Assembly: GCA_934589145.1 (NCBI GenBank)
Contig: CAKTNW010000006.1
Coordinates: 33,511 to 97,510 of the forward strand
Length of the DNA stretch: 64,000 nucleotides
Direction of reading: 5' to 3'
Source: an uncultured Oscillospiraceae bacterium
GTDB taxonomy: Bacteria > Bacillota > Clostridia > Oscillospirales > Oscillospiraceae
The position numbers and the translations under genes were made by a program. Positions 34,631 through 42,131 of the stretch are shown here, piece by piece (the first letter of the stretch is position 1; the number at the start of each line of letters is the position of its first letter). A model generated the notes under the pieces. That model had not been told where the DNA came from. It made no database searches and worked only from the letters and a program-made list of their open reading frames with translations.

Positions 34631-35533
34631 TCAGCCGACGTAGCTCAGGCCCACGTTGCCGTCCAGCACCAGCAGGTCGATGGTACCGTTCTTCAGCTCG
34701 GTGACCAGGGTGGGAACCAGGGACTCCAGCACCATGCCGTTGGCGGCCTCGGGGAACATATCGGCGGCGGCCATAGCCTTGGTGGTGTTCTTCTGGGCAC
34801 CGATGATGACGGAAGCCTGGTTGATATCGTCCACGGTCTTGTACTTGTCAGCGTCGGAAGCCTTCACCAGGATGACGGGAGGCAGGTCGGTGTAGTAGGG
34901 ATCGGAGAAGTCGCAGGCCAGAGCACGCTCTTCGGTGTACTCGCAGGCGGCCAGCACCATGTCGAAGTCACCGTTGCTCAGAGAGGTGACCAGGTTATCG
35001 AAGTTCATGGACTCGATCTGCAGCTCCATGCCCATGGAGTCGGCGATGTACTTGGCGACCTCCACATCGATACCGGCATACTCGGTCATAGCGGCGTCGG
35101 CAAAGAACTCATAGGGAGGATAGTCGGGGCTGGTGCCCAGCACCAGGACGGGCTTGTCGCTGGAAGCGGCGGCGTCATCGGCGGGAGCCAGGTCAGAGGA
35201 CACAGCGTCGGGGGTGTAGGTCTCCTGAGAGGCGACCTTGTTCTCGATCTCCTTGATCAGGGCGCCGTCGTTGGCGGTCAGCTCAGCGATGGCCTTGTTG
35301 ATGCCCTCCAGCAGGCCCTTGGGGTCGCCCTTCTGCACCAGAACACGGTAAGGCTCGGTCTCGCCCCAGTCCACCACGTTCTCCAGAACCACCAGAGACT
35401 CGTCGGTGTTGGCGGCGTCGTCGCCGTTGTTTGCGTTGTCGTCAGCAGCGTTATTACCGCCGCCGCAGGCCACCAGGCTCAGCGCCATCAGCATGGCCAG
35501 CATCAATGCCAGAAACTTTTTCATCTTTTTCAT
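34631..35533 (-). CDS. Amino acid ABC transporter binding lipoprotein, apparently circularly permuted
   Basis: 300 residues. Lipobox SLVACG (Cys23) and an Asn/Asp-rich spacer are followed at residues 45-104 by ESLVVLENVVDWGETEPYRV and QKGDPKGLLEGINKAIAEL, which is what normally forms the C-terminal end of class II binding proteins. After an Ala/Asp-rich linker the usual N-terminal lobe begins (VLVLGTSPDYPPYEFF, about residue 129) and the protein stops at LLVLDGNVGLSYVG, just where the missing C-terminal segment should come. The order is thus rotated, with no visible frameshift. It should bind polar amino acids for the permease downstream. A strong promoter lies upstream. Confidence 0.88.
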   Translation of the reverse strand: MKKMKKFLALMLAMLMALSLVACGGGNNAADDNANNGDDAANTDESLVVLENVVDWGETEPYRVLVQKGDPKGLLEGINKAIAELTANDGALIKEIENKVASQETYTPDAVSSDLAPADDAAASSDKPVLVLGTSPDYPPYEFFADAAMTEYAGIDVEVAKYIADSMGMELQIESMNFDNLVTSLSNGDFDMVLAACEYTEERALACDFSDPYYTDLPPVILVKASDADKYKTVDDINQASVIIGAQKNTTKAMAAADMFPEAANGMVLESLVPTLVTELKNGTIDLLVLDGNVGLSYVG

Positions 35534-35604
35534 TTCCTTTCAAAATACTTTGTTGGCTCCGCTCCGGCCTTCCTATTCCCGGCGGCGGAGGAACGATACA
35601 AGTG

Positions 35605-35656
35605 GTCAACTCCTGTTGACAGTGGATACTATACACCCGTTATGCATATAAGTCAA
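35605..35656 (-). promoter_or_regulatory. Promoter and palindrome of the amino-acid ABC operon
   Basis: Minus strand -35 TTGACT (35651-35656), 17-bp spacer, -10 TATAGT (35628-35633). Immediately downstream, over the start of transcription, is the inverted repeat GTCAAC-TCCT-GTTGAC (35605-35620), a likely operator. Confidence 0.78.
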
Positions 35657-35879
35657 CTGTTTTTTGAATATTTTTTCATCGTCTTTTGTGTTTTTGGTGG
35701 TTTTGCTTCTTTGTTTCTCCGGTTTTTCTGTTTTTCACAGCACTTTCGCCAATATCGAATATGTATAAATGAATATTTATGCGTATATTCCGTAAGGTGC
35801 GGAAAAATCTCTGAAATAGGGATTGCACTTTTTGCATAGTATGTGATAGGATAACAGCAAAAAGTGCGGGAGGTGCGGC
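35657..35879. other. AT-rich intergenic region between divergent units
   Basis: This T-rich stretch holds a candidate AraC-gene promoter on the plus strand (TTGCAC 35823-35828, 18-bp spacer, TAGGAT 35847-35852). A 65-codon open frame at 35642-35839 is a run of low-complexity Phe codons without a ribosome site, and I do not call it a gene. Confidence 0.5.
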
Positions 35880-36701
35880 ATGGAGCCTTTACCTTATGAA
35901 AAGAGGGGCTATCTGAACGAGCCGTTCCGGCTGTTCCATCTGGCGGATGACCGGCACGAGGAGATCGCCTATCACTATCACAGCTTTCACAAGATCATCA
36001 TGCTGCTGGCGGGGCGGGCCGGATACGCCATTGAGGGCGAACGGTACACTCTGCAGCCGGGAGACTATGTGCTGGTGGGCCGGGGCAGCATCCACCGGCC
36101 CGTGGTGGAGCGGGGCGACTTCTATGAGCGGGTGATCCTGTACATCTCGCCGGAGTATCTGCAGGAGCTGTCCTGCGAGGGCAGTGCGCTGGACACCTGC
36201 TTCCGGCAGGCCCAGCGGGATTTCCGCTACGTCTATCACGCCGGGGCGGGACGGGTGCGGGAGCTGTTCACGCTGCTGGAGCAGTCCCAGCGGGAGGAGG
36301 GCTTCGGCGCGGCGCTGCTGCGGCGGGCGCTGTTCACCCAACTGATGGTGGAGGTGAACCGGGTCTCCCTGGCGGGCGACACCGTCAGCGCCGCGGCGGG
36401 AGACAGCAAGATCGTAGCCATCCTGCAATACCTGAACGCCCATCTGACGGAGGGGCTGTCCATCGATGAGCTGGCGGAGCGGTTCTACATCAGCAAGTAT
36501 CACATGATGCGGCGGTTCCGGGACGAGACGGGCTACACCATCCACGGCTATCTGACGGAGAAGCGGCTGCTGCTGGCCCAGCAGCTTCTGGAGCAAGGGG
36601 TTCCCTCGGGAGAGGCAGCGCTGCGGTGCGGCTATCAGGAGTACTCCACCTTTTCACGGGCATATAAGAAGCAGTTCGGCCGTGCGCCCTCAGCCAGATA
36701 G
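35880..36701 (+). CDS. AraC-family transcriptional regulator
   Basis: 273 residues: an N-terminal cupin-like sensor (HYHSFHKIIMLLAGRAGYAIEGERY, then LQPGDYVLVGRGSIHRP) and a C-terminal double helix-turn-helix (LSIDELAERFYISKYHMMRRFRDETGYTI-type, then GEAALRCGYQEYSTFSRAYKKQFG). AraC proteins of this type sense small metabolites and usually control a neighbouring gene; here the next gene downstream encodes a DAACS symporter. It starts with GGGAGGTGCGGC just before the ATG. Confidence 0.92.
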   Translation: MEPLPYEKRGYLNEPFRLFHLADDRHEEIAYHYHSFHKIIMLLAGRAGYAIEGERYTLQPGDYVLVGRGSIHRPVVERGDFYERVILYISPEYLQELSCEGSALDTCFRQAQRDFRYVYHAGAGRVRELFTLLEQSQREEGFGAALLRRALFTQLMVEVNRVSLAGDTVSAAAGDSKIVAILQYLNAHLTEGLSIDELAERFYISKYHMMRRFRDETGYTIHGYLTEKRLLLAQQLLEQGVPSGEAALRCGYQEYSTFSRAYKKQFGRAPSAR

Positions 36702-36735
36702 CAGGATTTGCCATATGCAAAGGCAATTTTTCCGA

Positions 36736-36763
36736 TTTACATTTGAAAAAATGCTTATATAAT
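36736..36763 (+). promoter_or_regulatory. Promoter of the DAACS symporter gene
   Basis: TTTACA (36736-36741), 16-bp spacer, TATAAT (36758-36763), about 39 bp before the ATG. It is the likely target of the AraC protein encoded immediately upstream. Confidence 0.7.
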
Positions 36764-36801
36764 AGGGGTACCAAACCAGTGTGTGAATAAGGAGGACCGA
36801 A

Positions 36802-38040
36802 ATGAAGAACTTTTTGAAGAGCTACGGCTTTATCCTGTGTATGCTGACAGGCATCATCGCCGGCTGCCTGGTGGGCTGGCTGGCGCCGGCCTTCGGCAGC
36901 AAGATCGAATTCCTGGGCACCGTGTTCATCAACATGATGTTCTGCGTGGTGGTGCCGATGGTGTTCTGCTCCATCAGCTCCGCTATCGCCAACATGAAGA
37001 GCGCCAAGCGTGCCGGTAAGATCATGGGCACCACCATTGCCACCTTCCTGGTCACCGCCGCCATCGCCGGTGTGCTGATGTACATCGTGTGCCGCATCTT
37101 CCCCCTGGTCAGCGGCCACTACACCGTGACCGAGGGCGAGGTGGGCGATACCCTGGGCGTGCAGGATATGATCGTCAACTTCTTTACCAAGCCTGACTTT
37201 ACCGAGCTGCTGAGCCGCCGGGCCATCCTGCCCCTGATCGTGGCGGCCATCCTGTTCGGCTTCGGCGTGCAGTTGTCCGGCGGCCCCGCCACCAAGACGG
37301 CCCAGTTCCTGGAGGACATCACCAACTGCATCATGAAGACCGTGAAGATCATCACCTACTACGCGCCCATCGGCTTCTTCGGCTTCTTCGCCAGCCTGGT
37401 GGCCACCTACGGCCCCGAGCTGATCGGCGATTACAGCCGCACGCTGATCATCTACTATGTGATGAGCTTCGCCTACATGTTTATCTTCTTCCCCATCTAT
37501 GCCCGGTTCGGCGGCGGCAGAGGCGCGGCGAAGCTGATGTTCTCCAAGCTGTTCCGTCCCGCGGCGGTGTCCTTCGGCACCTGCTCCAGCGTGGCCACCA
37601 TCCCCACCAACATGGAGGTGGCGGAGGAGACCGGCATCAGCAAGGACGTCAGCGACATCGTGCTGCCCATGGGCGCCACCATGCATATGGACGGCTCCGC
37701 CATGTCCGCCATCATCAAGGTGGCGTTCCTGTTCGGCATCTTCGGCATGGACTTCTCCACCGACAAGGCCATCCTGGCCATCATCGTGGCGGTGTTCTCC
37801 TCCGTGGCTATGAGCGGTATCCCCGGCGGCGGCGGTACCGGCGAGCTGGTGGTGTGCACCATCTTCTTCCCCGACCAGCTGGCCATCGCCTACCCCATCG
37901 CCCTGGCCATCGGCAACCTGGTGGATCCCCCCGCCACCATGGTCAACGCCGCAGGCGACTATGTGGTGTCCTTCATCGTGTCCCGCTATGTGGACGGCAA
38001 GGACTGGCTGGAGAAGAAGCTGTACGGCGAGACCAAGTAA
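36802..38040 (+). CDS. Dicarboxylate/amino acid:cation symporter (DAACS)
   Basis: 412 residues of the GltP/SstT superfamily with eight helices and two re-entrant loops. Diagnostic stretches are FINMMFCVVVPMVFCSISSAIANM near the N-terminus, the serine-rich loop SFGTCSSVATIPTNMEVAEETG, LPMGATMHMDGSAM, and AVFSSVAMSGIPGGGGTGELV with NLVDPPATMVNAAGDY. It couples uptake of glutamate, aspartate, serine or a dicarboxylate to sodium or protons. AAGGAGG precedes the ATG and a strong terminator follows. Confidence 0.93.
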   Translation: MKNFLKSYGFILCMLTGIIAGCLVGWLAPAFGSKIEFLGTVFINMMFCVVVPMVFCSISSAIANMKSAKRAGKIMGTTIATFLVTAAIAGVLMYIVCRIFPLVSGHYTVTEGEVGDTLGVQDMIVNFFTKPDFTELLSRRAILPLIVAAILFGFGVQLSGGPATKTAQFLEDITNCIMKTVKIITYYAPIGFFGFFASLVATYGPELIGDYSRTLIIYYVMSFAYMFIFFPIYARFGGGRGAAKLMFSKLFRPAAVSFGTCSSVATIPTNMEVAEETGISKDVSDIVLPMGATMHMDGSAMSAIIKVAFLFGIFGMDFSTDKAILAIIVAVFSSVAMSGIPGGGGTGELVVCTIFFPDQLAIAYPIALAIGNLVDPPATMVNAAGDYVVSFIVSRYVDGKDWLEKKLYGETK

Positions 38041-38061
38041 CACTTTCTCTTCTTACTGTGA

Positions 38062-38109
38062 TAAGCAATAGCGACGGCCCAAATGGGCCGCCGCTATTGC
38101 TTATTTTTT
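38062..38109 (+). terminator. Terminator of the DAACS gene
   Basis: Stem of about 18 bp (AAGCAATAGCGACGGCCC with its complement, one mismatch), loop AAAT, then TTATTTTTT. The 3' side also supplies the -35 hexamer (TTGCTT, 38097-38102) of the lysA promoter. Confidence 0.88.
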
Positions 38110-38125
38110 AACAACGTGCTACAAT
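38097..38125 (+). promoter_or_regulatory. Promoter of lysA overlapping the upstream terminator
   Basis: TTGCTT (38097-38102), 17-bp spacer, TACAAT (38120-38125), 31 bp before the ATG at 38157. Confidence 0.65.
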
Positions 38126-38156
38126 AGGAAAAATTTTTTCTGAAAGGAGCACGCTT

Positions 38157-39455
38157 ATGCTGTACGAAACTCTTACCATCGGCGAAAACGGACATCTGTA
38201 TTTTGCCGGACAGGACACGGTGGCGCTGGCCAAACAGTACGGCACGCCGCTGTATCTGATGGATGAAGACGGCATCCGCCGTCAGTGCCGGGTCTATCAG
38301 GAGGCGTTCCGAAAGCACTTCGGTGCCGCCAGCCGCCCCCTGTACGCCAGCAAAGCGTGCTGCTTCAAGCGGATGTACGAGATCATGCAGGAGGAGGACA
38401 TGGGCATCGATGTGGTGTCCTCCGGCGAGATCTATACGGCGCTGCAGGCGGGGTACGATCTGCGGGGCGCCTATTTCCACAGCAACAACAAGACCGACGC
38501 CGACATCGCCTTCGCCATGGACAGCCAGGTGGGCTATTTCGTGGCGGACAACCGGGAGGAGATCGACGCCATCGAGGCGGAGGCCGCCCGCCGGGGCATC
38601 CGGCAGAGGGTGCTGCTGCGGCTGACCCCCGGCATCGACCCCCACACCTATGAGGCCATCTCCACCGGCAAGGTGGACAGCAAGTTCGGCTCCGCCATCG
38701 AGACGGGACAGGCGGAGGAGATCACGCTGTACACCCTGGCGCAGCCCCATGTGGAGCTGATGGGCTTCCACTGCCATGTGGGCTCTCAGGTATTCGGCGA
38801 GGATGTGTTTGAGCGGGCCGCCGTGGTGATGCTGGAGTTCATCGCCGCCATGGCGCGGAAGCACGGCTATCAGGCCCAACAGCTGGATCTGGGCGGCGGC
38901 TACGGCGTGCGCTATGTGGACAGCGACCCGTATCTGGACGTGGACGCCAAGGTGGGACAGGTGGCGGCGGCCATCCAGGACGCCTGCGCACGGCTGGGTA
39001 TCGCCATGCCGGAGATCCACATGGAGCCGGGCCGCAGCATCGTGTGCGCGGCGGGCATGACGCTGTACACCTGCGGCACGGTGAAGAAGATCCCCGGCTA
39101 CAAGAACTATGTGTCCATCGACGGCGGCATGACCGACAATCCCCGGTTCGCCCTGTACAGGGCCAACTACACCTGCCTGCCGGCCAGCAAGATGACGGAG
39201 CCCCGCGATCTCGAGGCTTCGGTGGTGGGCCGGTGCTGCGAGAGCGGCGACATCATCCAGGAACATGTGATGCTGCCCGCCTCGGTGGGACGGGGCGACA
39301 TCGTGGCGGTTTGCACCACCGGCGCGTACAACTACACCATGGCCTCCCACTATAACCGGCTGCCCAAGCCGCCGGTGGTGATGCTGCGCGGCGGCGAGAG
39401 CTATGTGGCCGTGCGGCGGGAGTCCTTTGCCGACCTGTGCCGGAACGACGTATAA
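38157..39455 (+). CDS. lysA: Diaminopimelate decarboxylase
   Basis: 432 residues, fold-type III PLP enzyme. The PLP lysine is in PLYASKACC (K66), with GIDVVSSGEIYTAL, the phosphate-binding GFHCHVGSQVF, LDLGGGYGVRY, EPGRSIVCAAG and the C-terminal CCESGDII active-site cysteine and glutamate. It makes L-lysine from meso-diaminopimelate, the last step of the pathway. AAAGGAGCACGC precedes the ATG. It has its own promoter and is monocistronic. Confidence 0.94.
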   Translation: MLYETLTIGENGHLYFAGQDTVALAKQYGTPLYLMDEDGIRRQCRVYQEAFRKHFGAASRPLYASKACCFKRMYEIMQEEDMGIDVVSSGEIYTALQAGYDLRGAYFHSNNKTDADIAFAMDSQVGYFVADNREEIDAIEAEAARRGIRQRVLLRLTPGIDPHTYEAISTGKVDSKFGSAIETGQAEEITLYTLAQPHVELMGFHCHVGSQVFGEDVFERAAVVMLEFIAAMARKHGYQAQQLDLGGGYGVRYVDSDPYLDVDAKVGQVAAAIQDACARLGIAMPEIHMEPGRSIVCAAGMTLYTCGTVKKIPGYKNYVSIDGGMTDNPRFALYRANYTCLPASKMTEPRDLEASVVGRCCESGDIIQEHVMLPASVGRGDIVAVCTTGAYNYTMASHYNRLPKPPVVMLRGGESYVAVRRESFADLCRNDV

Positions 39456-39460
39456 GCCGT

Positions 39461-39484
39461 GCATTTTGAACGCGTTCAAAATGC
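39461..39484. repeat. 24-bp perfect palindrome after lysA
   Basis: Perfect inverted repeat with arms GCATTTTGAACG and its complement, starting 5 bp past the lysA stop. With no T-run of its own it is the first half of a double hairpin with the palindrome at 39490-39519. Confidence 0.7.
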
Positions 39485-39489
39485 GATTC

Positions 39490-39519
39490 CCGAAAGCCTT
39501 GCGATCGCAAGGCTTTCGG
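39490..39519 (+). terminator. 30-bp perfect palindrome after lysA
   Basis: CCGAAAGCCTTGC and its complement around GATC, followed by GGCTGTTTATTTGATTT. It probably ends the lysA transcript, though the T-run is interrupted. Confidence 0.6.
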
Positions 39520-39620
39520 CGGCTGTTTATTTGATTTGAGGCGGGCCTTGCCCCCTCAAGCTCCCCCGCTGCTCACCTATCGCAGCATGCAACATCGTTT
39601 TTTCACAGTCTGAAGCCCAA

Positions 39621-39650
39621 AAAAGAAAGCCCATAAGGGCTTTCTTTTTT
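39621..39650 (-). terminator. Terminator of cysS
   Basis: AAAGAAAGCCC-ATAA-GGGCTTTC stem with A-runs and T-runs on both sides, about 10 bp beyond the cysS stop. It can act in both directions. Confidence 0.85.
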
Positions 39651-39659
39651 TGCTTATTT

Positions 39660-41108
39660 TCAGATGCGCTTCCACTTGGCGCCGCCGGGCACGTCGGTGA
39701 CCTCGATGCCCTGGGCCTTCAGCTCGTCGCGGATGCGGTCGGCCTCGGCGAAGTTCTTGGCCTTCTTGGCGTCGGCGCGGGCGCGGATCAGCTGCTCCAC
39801 GGCGGCGTCCTCCTCGCCGGACTCACTGATGACGGTGAAGCCGCCTGCCGTGGGGGCGGCCGCCGCCTGCTTGGTGCGCAGCTCCGCCGCCTTCTCCAGC
39901 AGCTTCAGGCCCAGCACGGTGTCAAAGCTGTCCAGCAGGGCCAGTTTGGTCTTGTCGTTGGTCTTGGCCTTCAGCACGTCGTACAGCACGGTAACGCCCA
40001 TGGAGGTGTTCAGGTCGTTGTCCATGGCCTTCATGAACTTGGCCTTGTATTCGTCAAACACCGCCTGATCCACGTCGCCCTCGTCCTTCAGGGCGGCGAT
40101 CTTGGTCAGCAGCTTGTTGAAGGCCACGGTGGCGTTGTCCAGATTCTCCCAACTGAACAGCAGGCCCTTGCGGTAGTGGCTCTGGAGGCAGAAGAAGCGG
40201 TAGGCCAGGGGATCGTAGCCCTTCTGCTCCAGCAGGGAGACGGTCAGGAACTCGCCCTTGGACTTGGACATCTTGCCGCCCTCGGTGTTCAGGTGGGCCA
40301 CATGGAACCACTGAGGGCACCAGGGATGGCCCAGATAGCTCTCGGACTGGGCGATCTCGTTGGTGTGGTGGGGGAAGGCGTTGTCCACGCCGCCGCAGTG
40401 GAGGTCAAGATACTCGCCGTTGAACTTCATGGAGATGCCGGAGCACTCGATGTGCCAGCCGGGATAGCCCACGCCCCAGGGGGAGTCCCATTTCAGGGCC
40501 TGATCCTCGAACTTGGACTTGGTGAACCACAGGACGAAGTCGTTCTTGTTGCGCTTATTGGTATCCTCCTCCACGCCCTCGCGGACGCCCACGGCCAGAT
40601 CGTCCTCATTGTGGTCGTTGAAGATATAGTAGCGCTCCAGCTTGCTGGTGTCGAAGTAGATGTTGCCGCCGGCCTGATAGGCGTAGCCGGTGTCCAGCAG
40701 CTTGGTGATGATCTTGATATAGTCGTCGATGAGGCCGGTGGCGGGCTGCACCACGTCGGGGCGCTTGATGTTCAGCTTGCGGCAGTCCTCGAAAAAGGCG
40801 TCGGTATAGTACTTGGCGATCTCCATGACGGTCTTGTGCTCGCGCTTGGCGCCCTTGAGCATCTTGTCCTCGCCCTCGTCGGCGTCGGAGGTCAAGTGGC
40901 CCACGTCGGTGATGTTCATGACGCGGTTCACGTCATACCCGGCGTAGCGCAGGTACTTCTCCAGCACGTCCTCCATGATGTAGGAGCGCAGGTTGCCGAT
41001 GTGGGCGAAGTGGTACACGGTGGGGCCGCAGGTATACATCTCCACATGGCCGGGGGTATGGGTGACGAACTCACCCTTCTTATGGGTGGCGGAATTGTAC
41101 AGATACAT
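39660..41108 (-). CDS. cysS: Cysteinyl-tRNA synthetase
   Basis: 482 residues from the ATG at 41108 (MYLYNSATHKK), preceded by GAAGGAG. Class I synthetase motifs: the zinc cysteine and HIGH-like segment CGPTVYHFAHIGN, a GWHIECSG zinc/editing region, HHTNEIAQSE, and the KMSKS loop GGKMSKSKGE. The C-terminal helical domain ends in the anticodon-recognition sequence of the family. Expression is governed by the T-box at 41325-41559. Confidence 0.97.
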   Translation of the reverse strand: MYLYNSATHKKGEFVTHTPGHVEMYTCGPTVYHFAHIGNLRSYIMEDVLEKYLRYAGYDVNRVMNITDVGHLTSDADEGEDKMLKGAKREHKTVMEIAKYYTDAFFEDCRKLNIKRPDVVQPATGLIDDYIKIITKLLDTGYAYQAGGNIYFDTSKLERYYIFNDHNEDDLAVGVREGVEEDTNKRNKNDFVLWFTKSKFEDQALKWDSPWGVGYPGWHIECSGISMKFNGEYLDLHCGGVDNAFPHHTNEIAQSESYLGHPWCPQWFHVAHLNTEGGKMSKSKGEFLTVSLLEQKGYDPLAYRFFCLQSHYRKGLLFSWENLDNATVAFNKLLTKIAALKDEGDVDQAVFDEYKAKFMKAMDNDLNTSMGVTVLYDVLKAKTNDKTKLALLDSFDTVLGLKLLEKAAELRTKQAAAAPTAGGFTVISESGEEDAAVEQLIRARADAKKAKNFAEADRIRDELKAQGIEVTDVPGGAKWKRI

Positions 41109-41181
41109 GGTGGTTTCTCCTTCTTTATGCTGAATTTGTAATTGATTTTGTAATAAGGTAAGCAAATGGTACACCGCTTTT

Positions 41182-41305
41182 CAGCCTCCCTCTGTGAGGG
41201 AGGTGGCATGACCGCAGGTCATGCCGGAGGGAGAGAATCTGTGCGGTATCGTCTCTCCCCCAGTCGGCTTCGCCGACAGCCCCCTCTCAGAGGGGGCCGA
41301 GAAGT
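41182..41305. repeat. Composite palindromic repeat in the cysS leader
   Basis: About 125 bp of nested inverted repeats: GCCTCCCT/AGGGAGG, GGCATGACC/GGTCATGCC, GTCGGC/GCCGAC and GCCCCCTCT/AGAGGGGGC, closed by GGAGGGAGAGA with TCTCTCCCCC. It resembles a dispersed non-coding repeat frequent in Oscillospiraceae genomes and lies between the T-box terminator and cysS. Confidence 0.7.
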
Positions 41306-41324
41306 GGAATGCTCACATAAAAAA

Positions 41325-41559
41325 CGCCTCTCAGACAGCATTGTCTGAGAGGCGAAAAAGATAGCTTCGCGGTTCCACTCTCGTTTATCACTCAAGTTCG
41401 GCACTGTGACGGCGGCCAGCCGGAGGGCTTCCACATCCCCCGCGCTCCCGGACGCACTTTCTGCCCGCAGCGGGTGAAGGGGCTTTCAGCCGGTGGCCCT
41501 TTCTCTCTATCCCCGTGGGATGGACATACTCTTTCCGATCGTCGCGCTGTTCATTTGTA
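41325..41559 (-). ncRNA. T-box leader of cysS
   Basis: On the minus strand the conserved T-box sequence AGAGTGGAACCGCG lies at 41368-41381. It is followed by a terminator of 13 bp (CGCCTCTCAGACA / TGTCTGAGAGGCG, 41325-41354) and a TTTTTT run at 41318-41324; the T-box sequence is placed to form the competing antiterminator. The upstream 175 nt fold as stem I. A TGC triplet at 41456-41454 is my candidate Cys specifier codon, not proven. Uncharged tRNA-Cys should allow read-through into cysS. Confidence 0.92.
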
Positions 41560-41565
41560 GCGTAT

Positions 41566-41594
41566 ATTGTAACAGTCTTTCGCCCCGGTGTCAA
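41566..41594 (-). promoter_or_regulatory. Promoter of the T-box leader
   Basis: TTGACA (41589-41594), 17-bp spacer, TACAAT (41566-41571). The -35 hexamer overlaps the stop codon of pgsA, so the cysS unit begins inside the end of the preceding gene. Confidence 0.9.
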
Positions 41595-42127
41595 GCCTCT
41601 TTGGCGGTCTTGAACACGTCGGCGTTCTTTACGAAGTACTCCACGCCGGAGTACACGGTGGTCACCAGGATCACGATCTGGCAGACGATGTTCAGCCAAT
41701 GGGGGATGCCGAACAGGATCAGGCAGATGCACACCATGGTGCTGGCGGTCTTGATCTTGCCGGACCAGGCGGCGGCAATGACGCGGCCCTTCTCCACGGC
41801 CACAAGGCGCATGCCGGACACGGCAAATTCCCGCACCAGCACGATGGCCAGGATCCACGCCAGCATGTCGCCCTGCTCCACGAAGCAGCACAGGGCGGCC
41901 ATCACCAGGCATTTGTCCGCCAGGGGATCCATGAACTTTCCGAAATCGGAGATCTGGTTATAGTGCCGGGCGATGTAGCCGTCGGCAAAGTCCGTCAGGC
42001 AGGCCACGATGTACACGCCCAGCGCCCAATAGCGGCTGCCGGAAAAATCCACATACATCAGCACCAGAAACACGGGGATCATCAGCACGCGGCCGATGGT
42101 CAGATAGTTGGCCATATTTTTCGGCAT
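41591..42127 (-). CDS. pgsA: CDP-diacylglycerol--glycerol-3-phosphate 3-phosphatidyltransferase
   Basis: 178 residues with four to five helices. The CDP-alcohol phosphatidyltransferase signature D-x2-D-G-x2-A-R-x8-G-x3-D-x3-D is spelled out around DFADGYIARHYNQISDFGKFMDPLADK. It makes phosphatidylglycerol phosphate, the committed step to phosphatidylglycerol and cardiolipin. The gene is last in the run that includes recA and rimO, 4 bp after rimO. Confidence 0.95.
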   Translation of the reverse strand: MPKNMANYLTIGRVLMIPVFLVLMYVDFSGSRYWALGVYIVACLTDFADGYIARHYNQISDFGKFMDPLADKCLVMAALCCFVEQGDMLAWILAIVLVREFAVSGMRLVAVEKGRVIAAAWSGKIKTASTMVCICLILFGIPHWLNIVCQIVILVTTVYSGVEYFVKNADVFKTAKEA

Positions 42128-42131
42128 GGTT

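Noticed and set aside
35642..35839. 65-codon plus-strand frame
   Set aside because: T-rich, Phe-dominated, no ribosome site; lies in the promoter region between divergent genes.
39461..39519. CRISPR-like repeats
   Set aside because: Two different palindromes, no spacer pattern, no cas genes; I see no CRISPR array anywhere in the window.
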